Source of the DNA: Neurospora tetrasperma FGSC 2508
Taxonomy: Eukaryota; Ascomycota; Sordariomycetes; Sordariales; Sordariaceae
Reading direction: 5' to 3'
Assembly (NCBI RefSeq): GCF_000213175.1
Contig: NW_009799179.1
Location: 3,194,723 to 3,258,722 of the forward strand
DNA: 64,000 nt
Shown here one piece after another: positions 26,979 through 39,100 of this stretch (positions within the stretch are counted from its first letter, which is position 1; every line of letters starts with the position of its first letter). Made by a program: the position numbers and the translations under genes. The notes beneath the pieces were generated by a model. It was not told the origin of the DNA and did not search any database. It worked only from the letters and a program-made list of their open reading frames with translations.

Positions 26979-28158
26979 TCACACTCTCCCTCCCAAGTGT
27001 TTGATGTTCTCCCTGATGGCATCCGTTAACTCTCCCTGCTCAGTACAAGCGTAGCGGAAGGTTTGATACCACGCCTTCGGGTGAGGCATCGGCAGTTCCA
27101 AGATGTCCTCAGGTTCGACATTCCCACTCTGCAGATATACAGCAACAAGCGGGAAGAAATATCGTGCTAGATGATAGTCTATGACGAGATTAGTAACATC
27201 CTGATGGAGGGCACGAATGAAGGTACTTACGAATTGGTAGTGTCATTTCGCTCCACGGGTCTGCTGATTGCATCGGGGCGGACGATCGACGATGTTCCTT
27301 ATCCAAACGGCGCTTCTGAGAGGTACTTAGAGAAGCTCTCCTCGGACTTGGGTGATCTGTTGCATGCCTGGGTACGACCAATGGCTCCGGGGCGTCTTTT
27401 GGTATGGCCTTTCTCAGTTCTGCCTGGGAAAAGTACTTGATAAAATGACGACCTTCAGGTTTTCCAGGTGACCATGCTCTCGCAGCATATCTGAGTTTCT
27501 GACCCATATCATCCATCACCACCTCTTGGGGAGCTGTATTATCGCCACTTGCTGAGCTCTCGCTAAATTTCCGGAGATCGACTGCTTTCACAAAACATCC
27601 TTGAAAGATATGCCTTCCATGAAGCTCCTGAGCCTTCTGTCGGCCTATGCCAAGTTGCTGATGCACGACCCGTACGGGTGATGGTAAGGCTGCCGAAGGT
27701 ATCGATGTGGGTAACGCTGATGGCACACCCGTGGGCATCGACTGGCGGCGCCCTATACCCGCATGAGTGCTAGTAGGTGAAAGGTGGGAATCGGAAAGTC
27801 CGTACAGGAGGTGATTGCGAGTCCGAGCTGCCAAGGTAGGAGGAGGTGAGTAGGCATCATACGGGCGTTCTCGTGATGGTGGACTTTGCTCGGGAATTGG
27901 GGGCAGCAAGTGAGCAGAGTCTTTACGAGCCTGAGAAGGTCGCCGCTGATCGAGACTGTCCAGCATTGCTCGCTCGTGCCGCCTCATTCCTTGGTCCAGC
28001 CCTGGCGTGCTCGAATGGAGAGGACTTGGGAGACAATGGGACCTCAGTGCTGGCTCGAAAATAGAGGGACGACGACGTGGCGAGCCAGGCGATCCATGGT
28101 GCAATAGTTTAGTTTGCACTGGCTCTAGTGTTGGCCGTGCTCTTGTCCGTGTCTCCAT
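26979..28158 (-). CDS. Conserved-looking hypothetical protein with disordered N-terminus and compact C-terminal domain
   Basis: Predicted 375-aa protein from two exons, 28158-27231 and 27178-26979, joined over a 52-bp intron with donor GTAAGT and an ACTAAT branch site. The intron is required: read through, the frame ends within a few codons, whereas splicing opens a well-formed C-terminus. Residues 1-150 are Pro/Ser/Arg rich and probably disordered. Residues about 160-230 contain a basic segment ending in a HGRHIFQGCFVKAVDL-like stretch. Residues 310-375 (RYFFPLVAVYLQSG, ELPMPHPKAWYQTFRYACT, then GELTDAIRENIKHLGG) look like a small helical domain, faintly reminiscent of the end of a BTB/POZ fold (inference, weak). 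No catalytic motif is seen. It is divergent from GWT1 with 1.16 kb between the two starts. Confidence 0.75.
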
Positions 28159-29316
28159 AGTGATTAGCTGGCTTTGTTGTTTTGAGTCCTGACAACCTCA
28201 ACGAGACACAGATGAACTGGTTGACGGGTAGTGGTTCGAGGTCCAGTTAGTAGTATATGTTTGGTGCAGATCGGCCAAGAGGTTGTTGCTGGTTGCTTGG
28301 TGAGAGCATGGTAACGATAACGGACGCGTCCATCTTTTTGTCTTTTGTCGGCCTGCGTCTGTGTCGTCTTCCTTGACGGGTGACGGAGTCAAAGAAAGGA
28401 GCTGCTTTGAAAGGAACCAACTCCTCGAGCCGTGGAGTCAGATTCAGTCCTGCATGACAAAGCTCCTCGGTGATATATGGAGGATATTGAACAAAGACAA
28501 AACGATGTGTGTAGAGTCTGAGCTGTGAAATATCTGATGCAACAGGCCGAGCTATCTCTTCAGCTTACCGCTGCAATGGGACACGGCCGAACAAAGAAAG
28601 ACGAAGAGGCGCCGTCAGAATGTGGAACCGAGGGGAATATGTTGAGAACCGAGGTTGGGCGTTGATTCCATTCTTGCCATTCGGCAGACTAACCGAACTG
28701 TGAGACATAGGCGCTGGAATTGCAAACGCTGGAAGCTGGGTAGGTAGAGCATGTGAAGTTGAAAGTTGATCAAGTCGGAGACATCATGTTTTGAGTTGGT
28801 TGCCCGGTGCATGTTGACATGATGAAGTGCCAGGATGGACAGGCACCAGCTAGGCCCCCTGTAAGCCTCAAATGCACAGTGGTCTGTGCTGCTGGACAGG
28901 ATCGCTCCTGCGGCTCTATAAGGTGACCCCAAGGCCGTTGGGATTGGTCTTGGCACCTTCAAGCTTCAGGCAGGTCCCCTCCACGATTGGTCGACGTCGC
29001 CGCGTCGTTGAACAGCAGCTCAGTCGCTTCCTTCCACGCATGACAAACTGGAAGGCTGAGACCAGCTGGGAAACTTGGTTCCAACTTCCACTTGTCATCG
29101 CGACCATTTTTTCTCATTCTGACAACTCTCGTTTTCCGCCATCCGTTCCAAACGAGGAAAACAAAAAAAGGCCAATCACTTCCCGCCCGGAGCAATGTGT
29201 CGTTAGCCGTCGAGCTTCACCCTTCCCATCTCCCACGGCCGCCCATCAAGTCCCGTCATTCTCGAACGTTGGCGCCTTGTTTAGCACGTCGAACGGCTGC
29301 TCGACCCTCGCCCTCC
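28159..29316. promoter_or_regulatory. Divergent promoter region, hypothetical gene / GWT1
   Basis: This 1.16-kb interval separates the start codons of the minus-strand hypothetical gene and of GWT1. It should carry both promoters and both 5' leaders. The GWT1-proximal end (about 29090-29316) is rich in C and T, as in other leaders of the window. I see no extra gene and cannot place either transcription start. Confidence 0.45.
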
Positions 29317-30936
29317 ATGGCCATCGACTCGACAACAACCCAGAGCTATAAGCAGCTCAAAGAGGACTTTGTCTCAAACCTGTCAGGAGGATCCGTCTCG
29401 GAAATCGCACAAGTCTGCGCCGTAGCACCTGTATGAAACAACACCCCCCCCGGGAGGATCGGAATAGGATGCTGCTGTCCGTAGGAATCATGTCACAAGT
29501 CGAATGACCGGAGCTAACCGCTGTCTTTCTCCTAGGTCGTTTCGCTCGTCTGGTCCGTCCTCCAAGCTCGACAATCCTTTTTCAGGCCCTACACACCACT
29601 AGGCTATGCCATCGACTTTCTCCTCAACGTCGGCGCTCTCCTGCTCTCAGTGACGCTATACTCCTCGGCGCCCCTGCTCCTTAACCTGCTTCTCCTCACA
29701 GTCGCCGCCTTTGTCTATCTCGTTCCCGCTCATACCCGAAAGAAGAAGCCCCAGCTTCCTCCCAATGCCCAGTCCAAGAAGAGCTCCTCGGAGCAACCGC
29801 TTGGGGTCCTCTCCACCAAGCCCTTCCTGACCAACTACCGCGGCAACATGCTTATCGTCACCTGTATCTGCATCCTTGCCGTTGACTTTCGTCTGTTCCC
29901 CCGCCGCTTCGCCAAGGTCGAGACATGGGGCACTTCGCTGATGGACATGGGCGTGGGCTCCTTCGTATTTTCGGCCGGCGTTGTCGCTTCACGGCCGGTC
30001 CTCAAGGAGCGCGCCGAGGGCAAGGCCGCACCCCTGAGCACCCGCCTCAAGACATCGCTGCGCCACTCTCTGCCGCTCCTCATGCTGGGCTTCATCCGCC
30101 TGCTGAGCGTCAAGGGGCTGGACTACGCTGAGCATGTGACAGAGTACGGCGTGCACTGGAACTTCTTCTTTACCCTGGGCTTCCTACCGCCTTTCGTCGC
30201 GTTGTTCCAGTCCGCGCTCAAGGTTCTTCCCTCGTACGCTGGCCTGGCCCTCCTGTTGGGCGTGGTGTATCAGGTGCTTTTGGAGACCACTTCGCTAAAG
30301 GCCTACATCCTGACCGGACCGCGAAATGATCTCTTGTCTATGAACAGGGAAGGCGTCTTCAGCTTCTTTGGTTATCTAGCCATCTTTCTTGCCGGCCAAG
30401 ACACTGGTATGCTCGTTCTTCCGCGGAGCTTGAGCCGCAGCATCAGCGGCAGCAACAACAAGACTAGCGGCACCGTTCAACGTAGGTCTCTCCTGCTCAA
30501 TATGACCGGTTGGTCCCTCGTCTGGATAGCTCTCTACTTCTTCGCGACCGACTACAAGTACGGCTTTGGCCTGTCCGTGTCCCGCCGCATGGCCAACCTG
30601 CCGTACATGCTCTGGGTGGCCGCCTCCAACGCCGTCCTGCTTCTCGCCTTTTACCTTGTGGATGCGCTGCTTTTCCCTTCCTTCTACAGCGCTCAAGATG
30701 TCAAGACCGAAAAGGAGCTATATGACATGGCAACGAGCAAGGTGCTGAGGGCGTATAACCGGAATGGGTTAGCCATCTTCTTGCTAGCAAACCTGTTCAC
30801 GGGACTGGTCAATATGACGGTGCCAACGCTTGATGTCGGCCGGGTGGCGACGGTAGGGATATTGGTCGCATACATGGGTGCTTTGACGGCGGTGGCGGTT
30901 GGGTTGGATGAGTACAATTTTACTATCAAGCTGTGA
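29317..30936 (+). CDS. gwt1: GPI-anchored wall transfer protein 1 (GPI inositol acyltransferase, PIG-W family)
   Basis: Predicted 504-aa multi-pass ER membrane protein that acylates the inositol ring of GlcN-PI, an early step of GPI-anchor synthesis. Exons are 29317-29430 and 29536-30936, joined in phase 0 over a 105-bp intron (donor GTATGA, branch GCTAAC, acceptor CTAG). The N-terminus [13 protein letters not shown] followed by a first membrane segment is typical of the family. Conserved segments include the lumenal/cytosolic stretch [20 protein letters not shown] with the following [10 protein letters not shown], and the C-terminal [20 protein letters not shown]. About a dozen hydrophobic segments are visible, and length agrees with fungal Gwt1 (around 500 aa). 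The ATG at 29317 lies just before the conserved N-terminus. Confidence 0.95.
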
Positions 30937-31557
30937 AAATAGTGTGAGGTGATTGTCCGTGAGGTTGATCACATTTTGCGATGCACTCAAAAATGAGGAA
31001 TCATACTCAATTGGACAACCCAGTAGACGAAACTAGACCATCAGCGTGGCCTCTGTATATGTCATTTTGTGAGAGCGATTGCTGGCATGATCTTTGTTAG
31101 GCTATGAAAGAATTCATGTTGGTTACTGTCGTGTAAATTGGGTAATCAACACTGCAAACGGAAGAAGCAGCTGAAAGCAGAGTTTACATAGATCCAGCTC
31201 TGGTTCGCTCGTTAATCTGGTACCAGACATCTATAGCTTTACTGAATATTGGAAAGCGTTTGGCTCTCTATCGGGTAGACGCTGTCAGAGTAATACCTAT
31301 CTCCTGATATTGAAGGCTTTGGAGGAGACGGAGAGAAACACAACAGGACACCTATTAGAGACTTCTGTAGCGTTATGAGCCCTTACTATTTTACTTCTAC
31401 TATATTATTTACTTTGAACGGAGGATAGTTCCTTCTGAAAAGACCAATAAACCCTCCAAGAGTTCCTTATCCATCTCATGATCGAATAACCAAACTGATC
31501 AGAAAACCAGCAGTATCGTATTGTACGTACCGGCCAAACGTAGTCTCTAGTATATAT

Positions 31558-31580
31558 GACAGATGTGGTCCGCATCTGTC
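31558..31580. repeat. Perfect 8-bp hairpin
   Basis: GACAGATG and CATCTGTC are perfectly inverted around a 7-nt loop. Ten bases on, GGACCGC (31591-31597) and GCGGTCC (31631-31637) form a second inverted pair enclosing a CCGCCAC/GTGGCG palindrome. Together they make a structure-rich patch just left of the MITE. No function is known; no U tract follows, so a terminator is unlikely. Confidence 0.5.
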
Positions 31581-31671
31581 AGCCTCTGATGGACCGCTCC
31601 GCCGCCACACGTGGCGCAGTCGCTCGGCGCGCGGTCCAAATGGGTGGGTGAGAGTTTGAAAGAAACTTGTA

Positions 31672-32029
31672 CTGTTAACCCTGCACATAACGATCAGCTA
31701 TATAACGATAATCTGACTATAACGCTCAAGAACACGGTAACGGTGCAGATTAGTATGGGAGTAACGATCAACCTTCGCATTACGATTTCGATCAGATTTC
31801 AAAGGCGAGCCGCACCAAAATCGTTATACTTAGGGGGTTCAGTTCAGTTCTGAGACGTCCAGTAACAGGCCGTTACAGCTCATGACGACCCAGAGTGGGT
31901 CCTTTGAGCTGTCACCAGTCTTATTATTGGTCCAAAAGCCCAAACTAGCCTGTCTGAGAGTAACGATAATCTGGGTATTACGATCAAGACCTCGGTAACG
32001 GACTTGATCGTTATGTGCAGGGTTAACAG
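31672..32029. mobile_element. MITE, TA target site, 25-bp terminal inverted repeats
   Basis: A 358-bp element with no coding capacity. The first 25 bases (beginning CTGTTAACCCTGCACATAAC) are identical to the reverse complement of the last 25. The dinucleotide TA lies directly outside both ends (31670-31671 and 32030-32031), the target-site duplication of Tc1/mariner/pogo elements. Inside, two 41-bp subterminal direct repeats (31703-31743 and 31961-32001, both opening TAACGATAATCTG and closing CGGTAACGG) differ at only a few sites. Perfect ends suggest a recent insertion. Mobilisation would depend on a transposase elsewhere in the genome. Confidence 0.85.
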
Positions 32030-32220
32030 TACTACCTAACGCAAGGCAAGGACCATGCAACGAAGTACACGGCAGTCGGTAACGAACTGAGCGAATGAGA
32101 CCAGGCCGACCGATAAAAGCTGAATGAACTGCGAATCTGAACACACACTGACATAAACAATTCTTCAAAGTTGATGTCCAGGTTGAGAAGGAGGAAGGGG
32201 AAAAAAAAAAAAAAAGGAAA

Positions 32221-32263
32221 CGTCACCTGCAAGGCATCGCGTTAACCACTCCGCCAAGGTGAC
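32221..32263 (-). pseudogene. tRNA-Ser pseudogene (probably GCT anticodon), internal deletion
   Basis: On the minus strand the copy starts GTCACCTTGGCGGAGTGG, a serine-type acceptor arm and D arm with an A-box-like TGGCGGAGTGG. It continues into the 5' side of an anticodon stem and loop (ATGCC TTGC), then jumps to AGGTGAC plus a discriminator G. That heptamer pairs perfectly with the 5' GTCACCT. The anticodon 3' half, variable arm and most of the T arm with the B box are absent. A T-rich run of 15 T follows downstream on the same strand, like a Pol III terminator. The Ser(GCT) identity is inferred from the loop start TTGC and the Ser-type D arm. The deletion probably ran between short TGC-containing repeats. 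Confidence 0.7.
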
Positions 32264-35200
32264 CAACCCGTTATTGGCTGTTTATGGTAGATGGTGCAGT
32301 ATTTGGACAAGGCGCAACTAAGTATGACTGCCCTGAACATCGCCGCCTCGACGCTTCCAGGTCGATTTCAAACTAGCCACAACGCAACATAGAGCTGCAA
32401 TCTATCTACTAGTATAACATGTTATGATGAAAGATGCTTGTAGAAGAATTGTAGTATAGACGCCACCGTTCTACTCTTTCTTACATTTTGGAAATTTTCA
32501 GGGTGCTACTAGCTCAAGCTTTGCAGTGGATCCGTCATCTGTCGCAGGAGACCTCCTGGAGTTTGAAGAGCCGCCATGCGTAAAAATAAAGTCCGTCAGG
32601 GTACCTATCTGTTCATGCATGTTGTTGTTCAGCACATACTAAAATTAATTCCTGACTTGACCGTTCTCCAAGTCCGACTTACCTATGTATGTAAATATGT
32701 AAGTACCTAGCTGGGTACGAACCACTCACATGTCCATTACATACGTAATGTGGTATTCCCAGATCTTAAATTGGACATGGAGGGTTGTCACACTTGACCT
32801 GCAAGCACTCACTCTGCCCCTTACAGTAGCGTCGTCGTGTCTTGTTTTGTTCTGTAGGTACATTTTCTTTCTCAGTAGTAGCCCTTTGGTCTTTCTCCGC
32901 CCTGAACTCCAAACTTTTGGGGGGGGTTCAGGTGTTCGCAGGTTTACGGTGGAATATTGATGTTGATGTACGAGTCGTGTGTAAATCCGGGGTCGGCAGC
33001 CGGTTGGGTGTTGGTTGGCTGCGGCCACTTGCCCCATTTTTGGCTTCATTGAGATCTCTCGAGATCGTATACATCATACATACATACCTCTGCAGTATGC
33101 GTGTCAGCGAAAGAATTCCCCGGCTGGTTGGGCGCCAGACAAAGAAGGTTCGGCTGGAGTCGCAATCTACAAATCGTCGCTGGAAGGATCAAATAGGGCA
33201 ATGCAGTGGTGAAACGATCTGACGTTCACTTGGACCCGGTAAACCGTGGTGACATCTGAAAAATAGACGCCATGCGACGGTGAATCAATTGGCCCGTGAA
33301 CGATCGATACCTCCCTTTTTTTGGCACAAGTTTCCTTTTGGCATCCGGTCTGATATCTGTCCATATGGGTAAAACCCAGGCCTGGTTGTTCTCCTGCTGT
33401 CATACAACGTCATTACAGATGTTTCATGAGTGAAAAGGGCGGCAGCCACACCATTCCCCTTGCAAGGATGCGGACCATGCTGGGCGTTCGCATTTTTCCA
33501 ATGTTGACCTAGACAAAGAAGTTTGGCCGGTTCCATGGAAGACCAAGATCCCTGGAATATGGATCGATTGGCGATCAGTATGGTCCGGGAGGTCAATGCT
33601 TTCCAATGCTCCCTGATTCTCCTATGGAACGGGATGGAAAGGGGATTCCTGCGTACGGGATTTTAATCTGGCGGTAAACATGGTCAACACGGCCATACCT
33701 CGCGGCGAGAGGCGCAGAAGGCGTTTTAACGAGAGCAGCCCCTTTTGTCGCAGTCTCGGGGTTCTGGTTGCCAATCAACTCCCCCTCGCCAGATGGACTT
33801 TTGATATGTTTGAGTGATTAAAATTGCGAATGTAGGCTGTTTGTGAGCCGATTAACCTCGACGCCGGTTTTGAACAGATGTGTGTTCGCTGCACATTTAT
33901 GCAAGCACTCGCTGCAAGCTGCGAACCTAACCCTTGCGCTTCCCTGATGAGCGATGCGTAAAAGTCTATCCCGAACCGGACAAGCGCGAGGGCTTGCTTC
34001 CGGCTACCTTGCTGGTACCCAAAGCCGCCAAACCACAGCCAAACGAAGGTCGACAGTGACGGAGTTACTCGACTTCAAAAGTTGACTTGTAGTAGTGTGG
34101 TGAAGCCGTGGAGAGCATTCGGATACGGCAGGGCCGGCCAGGAAATGCGTAGATCATTGGCTCAGATTTCGAAGGTCGGTGGTACATAGCGTGGTTTGTC
34201 TGGAGACCGTTGAAATTAGAAAGAGCGGAGCTGGTGAGAGAGAGTCATCTCCTATTCTGCTTAAGCCCAAGTCGACGTCCAGGGTTGAGGACCGGGCTGT
34301 GTTGAGCAGCGGGGGGTACGAAGATTTCTTGCATTTGGTCCGTCTTTTTCAAGGTCGGTTGGAGTTGATGTGGTAAGTGGATGAAGTGGGTGAGCGAGTG
34401 GGTTTTACGGACTGGAATCGAGATGACGGCAATGCGCGGCCGGTGCATGGCCCAAACAAATCCATTCTGGAAGCTGACAAGGCCTTTGTCTGTCCCAAAG
34501 TAGGTGGTCACAGACTGAAACTCGCCAGATTCATGAGATGGATTCCTTTGGAATGAACGATTCCATGTCAAGGGCTGCTGTATTGAAACCTTCACCATGC
34601 TGTCGACCATGCGAAGGTAGCATTAGTGGGTCATCCCAAGGTGCTGCACAGACAAGCATTGAGCTGCAGGACCCTAAAGGTAACATAAGGGAAAAACGAG
34701 ATCAACCGCCGAGTCTTGCGCCCTTATTCATCGGTCTAGTTGGGCGTGGAAACGGAACTGTTGCCCGCCAGTACACTTGCCATTGATGAGAAAGGGCCGA
34801 GATATACGCTACAACTGTGATGGATGACATGAGGTCGTGTTTTATTGATTGCTGTAAGATTGGGTGTCATCCCGTTACCTAGGTAGGTACGGCTGTGTAG
34901 TGTAAAAGCAGTGGAGAAGGTACCTACTGTACCTTTCTCGACGCCTGGCGCGTCGGTGGGCACATGTACCCGATAGTGCCCCTGGTAACAACCTAGTTTA
35001 ACAGCAAATGCCCTCGGCTGTCCGCCTGAGTGCACTGCGGGAATGGTGCGCCGAATTGATGACGGCAGCTTGCACTTCCTCATCTAGTTTTTCTTGCCTT
35101 ACGATTCAAACTAAAGTCAAAAACGCGACTCCTTTGCTACACCACACGATCGAACATTTTCCCTTCCGGTTGCATGCCGGCCTCGACAGAGCGGGAAGGA

Positions 35201-36133
35201 CGGTCATCGTACAGCAAAGTGTCAGGAACACCCTCGGATCCGCCCGTCGCAGTCTCTCAAGAGCCGACTCGGATTCGCCCAACTCCATCGGACCGCTTGT
35301 TCTGTGACTGAGAAGAGCCCAAAGCAAACAAGGACTCCCCGGGCCCTGACTGCTGGGTTATCTTCCACTACCACGCGTTGCCGACATTGCATTTGCACCA
35401 CTTTGACATCCGACGACAGGAGGCACTCAAACCTCAACACCGGTTTGCAATACCCCTCAGAAAGGAACTGCGAAACTCAAGGACCAAGATACCTTAGTAG
35501 TGACCGCCGGCCATACGTACAGGTAAGATTTGGTCTAGCCTGTTGGTGAAAACAGCTACAATAAAGGTACTGCATTACTACCGCTAGTGAGGTCGGCTAC
35601 CTAGTAAGCGGTTGCTTAGTTCTACGGTTGGCTCCCGTCTGTACGCAAACAGCCTGAGGCATTCGGCTCGAAAAAACTTCTTTTTTTTATTTGGTCGTAC
35701 TGTGTTCCAAAGTGGTAGCCCGTCCCGGACGTGTCAAGCACCATCGTCGCCTTTTTTTTTTCTTTTTTTTTTTTCTTTAATCTCTCCTGTCGCTTTCATT
35801 CTTCCTTCCCACCGTCATCCCCAGCTCTGGCTTCTCGGGCTTGCTACTTAGTAGAGGTACCGGACCAAGTTGAGCAAGCCCAGAACAAGCAGACCCCCCC
35901 CCCGGGAGACCCAACTGGGACTGGGCAATCCATCGCAGCGTTGCCCACCTGCGTTGGGCCAGAGTAGCAGCCGAGAGCCAGCTCCTTGCCCACACAACAT
36001 CAAAACATTTGCCCAGTGTCTCCTCTACCTAGAACTAGTCGGTCCGCCGCTTCGCTTCGCACCTCGCTGTCTTCACCGGCGGCCATTTTCACCCCCCGTC
36101 TCTCTCTCTCCTCTGCGCATCAGAGGGCGGAAA

Positions 36134-39100
36134 ATGTCTACTGCTTTCCAAACGACGCCAAACCAGTCCATATCAGTATCCGCTACCACGTCGCCGTCCA
36201 ATCGCCAATATTCGTCGTTCCACCCCGGCCCGACAACGCGAGAAGGCCCCGGCTCCGGCTACTATGCAAACCAGCACAACGCCGGACAATCATCGCCGCA
36301 CACATCATCGCAACAACACTCCCGAAGACCTAGCGCCTACGACCAACCGACCGGCTTCGAGCCTCACATGAGCGCCCGCACCGCCTTTGCCCAGTCCATC
36401 CCGGCTCCCGTGACCTCCATTGCTTCGGACCAACCACCGTCGTCTTCGGACAGAAGGCGAAATAATATGCCTACCGCCGTACCTCCTCGAACATCGTCTC
36501 GCCATGACCCAAACACCAGCTCTCGACGCGCCCAACAGGCGGCCGACCGGGCCGCTGCATCTCGACAATCTAATACGAATGGCACCATGGACCCAGCCGT
36601 CGTAGACGAGGCTGCCGCTCGGAGCCGTCGACAACATCAAATGACACAGGATGCGCATCAAAGAACGACCAGTTCGCGAGGGAATCCCACGCCAACATCA
36701 CTACCCGTCCGCTCTCAGCCCAATGCCACCAGCTCGAGACAGCAGTCGTCCAGAGAAGCGAGCGAGATCCTCAACAACATACTAATACAACAACCCGAAA
36801 TAGATGTAGAGCGGGAGCGGGAGCGATTGGCTCAAGCACAAGCACAAGCTCATGCGCAAGCACAAGCGCAGGCACAAGCGCAGGCACAGGCACAGGCACA
36901 GCAGGCGAGTAACTACAACCACCACCACCGTCAAGAGACCGCGTCGCAGGCTGTGGCGGCTCCTGGAGGCGACCACGGAGAGGAAAGTCGGCGTGGTCAT
37001 AGAAGCCGACACGATCATTCCAAGCGAGAAAAGCACACCAAATTTGGCGACTATATTCTCGGCAATACGATTGGAGAGGGTGAATTCGGCAAGGTCAAGC
37101 TTGGGTGGAAGCAGGAAGGCGGCGTCCAGGTACGTAGGACGAATAATGTCTTGCCGCCCATAAATATGCTGTTTACTGATTTACCCATGACCAGGTCGCC
37201 ATCAAACTCATCAAAAAGGACACAGTAGGCAACAACCCATCTCGCATGGCAAAGATTATGCGGGAGGTTGCGATTCTGAAGCAACTGACCCATCCAAACA
37301 TTGTTCGGTTACATAAGATGGAGGAGTCTGACAGGCATTATGGTATTGTGCTCGAGTATGCATCGGGAGGCGAGCTGTTTGACTACATCCTCAATCACCG
37401 GTATTTGAAGGACAATGCCGCCCGGCGATTATTTGCCCAGCTCGTGTCTGGCGTAGGGTATCTGCATAAGAAGGGTATCGTGCATCGTGATCTGAAGCTG
37501 GAGAATTTGCTTCTAGATCGAAACCGCAACATCATCATCACAGATTTTGGGTTTGCCAATACCTTCGATCCCAATCAGGAGCTTTCCGAGGAGGAAGAGC
37601 TCAACCTTTCGGATCGCGAGTTTGTCAAGCGCATGGGCCTCGATAAGGTCAATGACGCTGGCTGGCGAAAAGGAGATCTTATGCAGACTAGCTGTGGCAG
37701 TCCATGCTACGCAGCTCCAGAATTGGTAGTTAGTGACTCCCTCTACACCGGAAGGAAAGTAGACGTCTGGAGCTGCGGCGTCATCCTGGTGAGTTAGCCC
37801 CCCGTCCTGCCGCCTGAACCATAGCTGACGTTAGTTCAGTACGCCATGCTTGCTGGCTATCTCCCTTTCGACGACGATCCGGCGAATCCCGAAGGCGATA
37901 ACATCAACTTGTTATACAAGTACATCGTCAACACGCCTCTCACGTTTCCCGAATATGTCACGCCACATGCTAGGGATTTATTGCGGAGGATATTGGTACC
38001 TAATCCGCGAAAGCGAGCGGATCTCTTTGAGGTAGCCCGTCACAGCTGGTTGAGCGAATATTCGCACGTTGTCGAGTTCATCACGTCCTCCACTACCACA
38101 CCTAGCGAGATCCAAAACACGACAGTACCTGCCGAGGACGAGGGAGAGCCTCCTCACCTTGCTCGTAGCGCTTCGGTACGCGAGGCGCCGAAGAAGTCAA
38201 CCGCCTCGCCGGCCATCGGTGGCTTGGTTAGCAAGCAAGGCACTGTGGACCCCGAGGCAGAGGCTGCTTACGCTAAACAGCAGCGCGATAACAAGCGTCG
38301 GACAGTACAGGTCGAATATGTTGCTCCGAATACCACAACTCAAAGAGGTGATATTGCGGGACAACAGCAGCCCTCCAGTAACGCCAACAGAAACCGTAAC
38401 GAGAGTCAGGCACCAGTGGAATCCTCAGACAGTCGCCCAACCACATCGGCCAAGGATAAGCAGCTCTCCCAGGGCCCCTCCGCCCCCAAAGACGCCTACA
38501 ACAACAAACCCCCGGTTTCCTTGAGAAGACCGCCAAGTTCTCAGCAGAATGGTGGAAATGCTCCCACTACGGGTAACGCAGTGGCTCCTCCTAGGCCGAG
38601 CCGTGACGGCCGTCCCACCGCCGACAACCAGTATCTGTCAGGGGCAGCAGGTGCACCAACCCAAAGGCCTACTACTGGCGGGTCCATGCAGTCAGGAAGA
38701 CCTTCGTACGCCCAACCAGCACCACCTGAAGTCGCTGACGCTAACGTACACGGCAGAATCCAGCAGCCTTCCAAAGGATCCGGCAGCAGTCACTTTGGCG
38801 TACCTACAACCACCCCCGCCGAGCAGCAACCGAGCGAAAGCGCCGAATATGGCAGGCCCAGCATCAGCACGGGCTCTAGGTTTGACAAGGTACGGGAAGA
38901 TGGCGCTGTCAAGGGCCACAAAAGGTCCAGCACTATGGGCGAAATCGGCGGCAAGCTCTTTGGCCGGAGCGGCTCGTTGTTTGGAGGTAGGAAATCCAAG
39001 CGACAGCAGGAGCTTCAACAGGCTGGAGAGAAGACCAAGAGGTATCCCCCTGTTAGCATGAACAACTCTATGCCAGGCGGTGAGAATGGCTCTCGGCCGT

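Larger units (their letters stand above)
30937..36133. other. 5.2-kb intergenic region with transposon and tRNA relics
   Basis: No coding gene is supportable. It contains a short hairpin (31558-31580), a MITE (31672-32029), a tRNA-Ser pseudogene (32221-32263) and the promoter side of the kinase gene. The last 400 bp are pyrimidine-rich, with T tracts at about 35740-35777 and a C tract near 35896-35904, and probably form the kinase promoter and leader. A frame open upstream of the kinase ATG (from 35870) has no ATG before 36134. Confidence 0.5.

Noticed and set aside
35870-36133. N-terminal extension of the Kin4 kinase
   Set aside because: The frame is open but starts without an ATG, and it is leader-like Pro/Arg/Ser sequence; ATG 36134 has good context.
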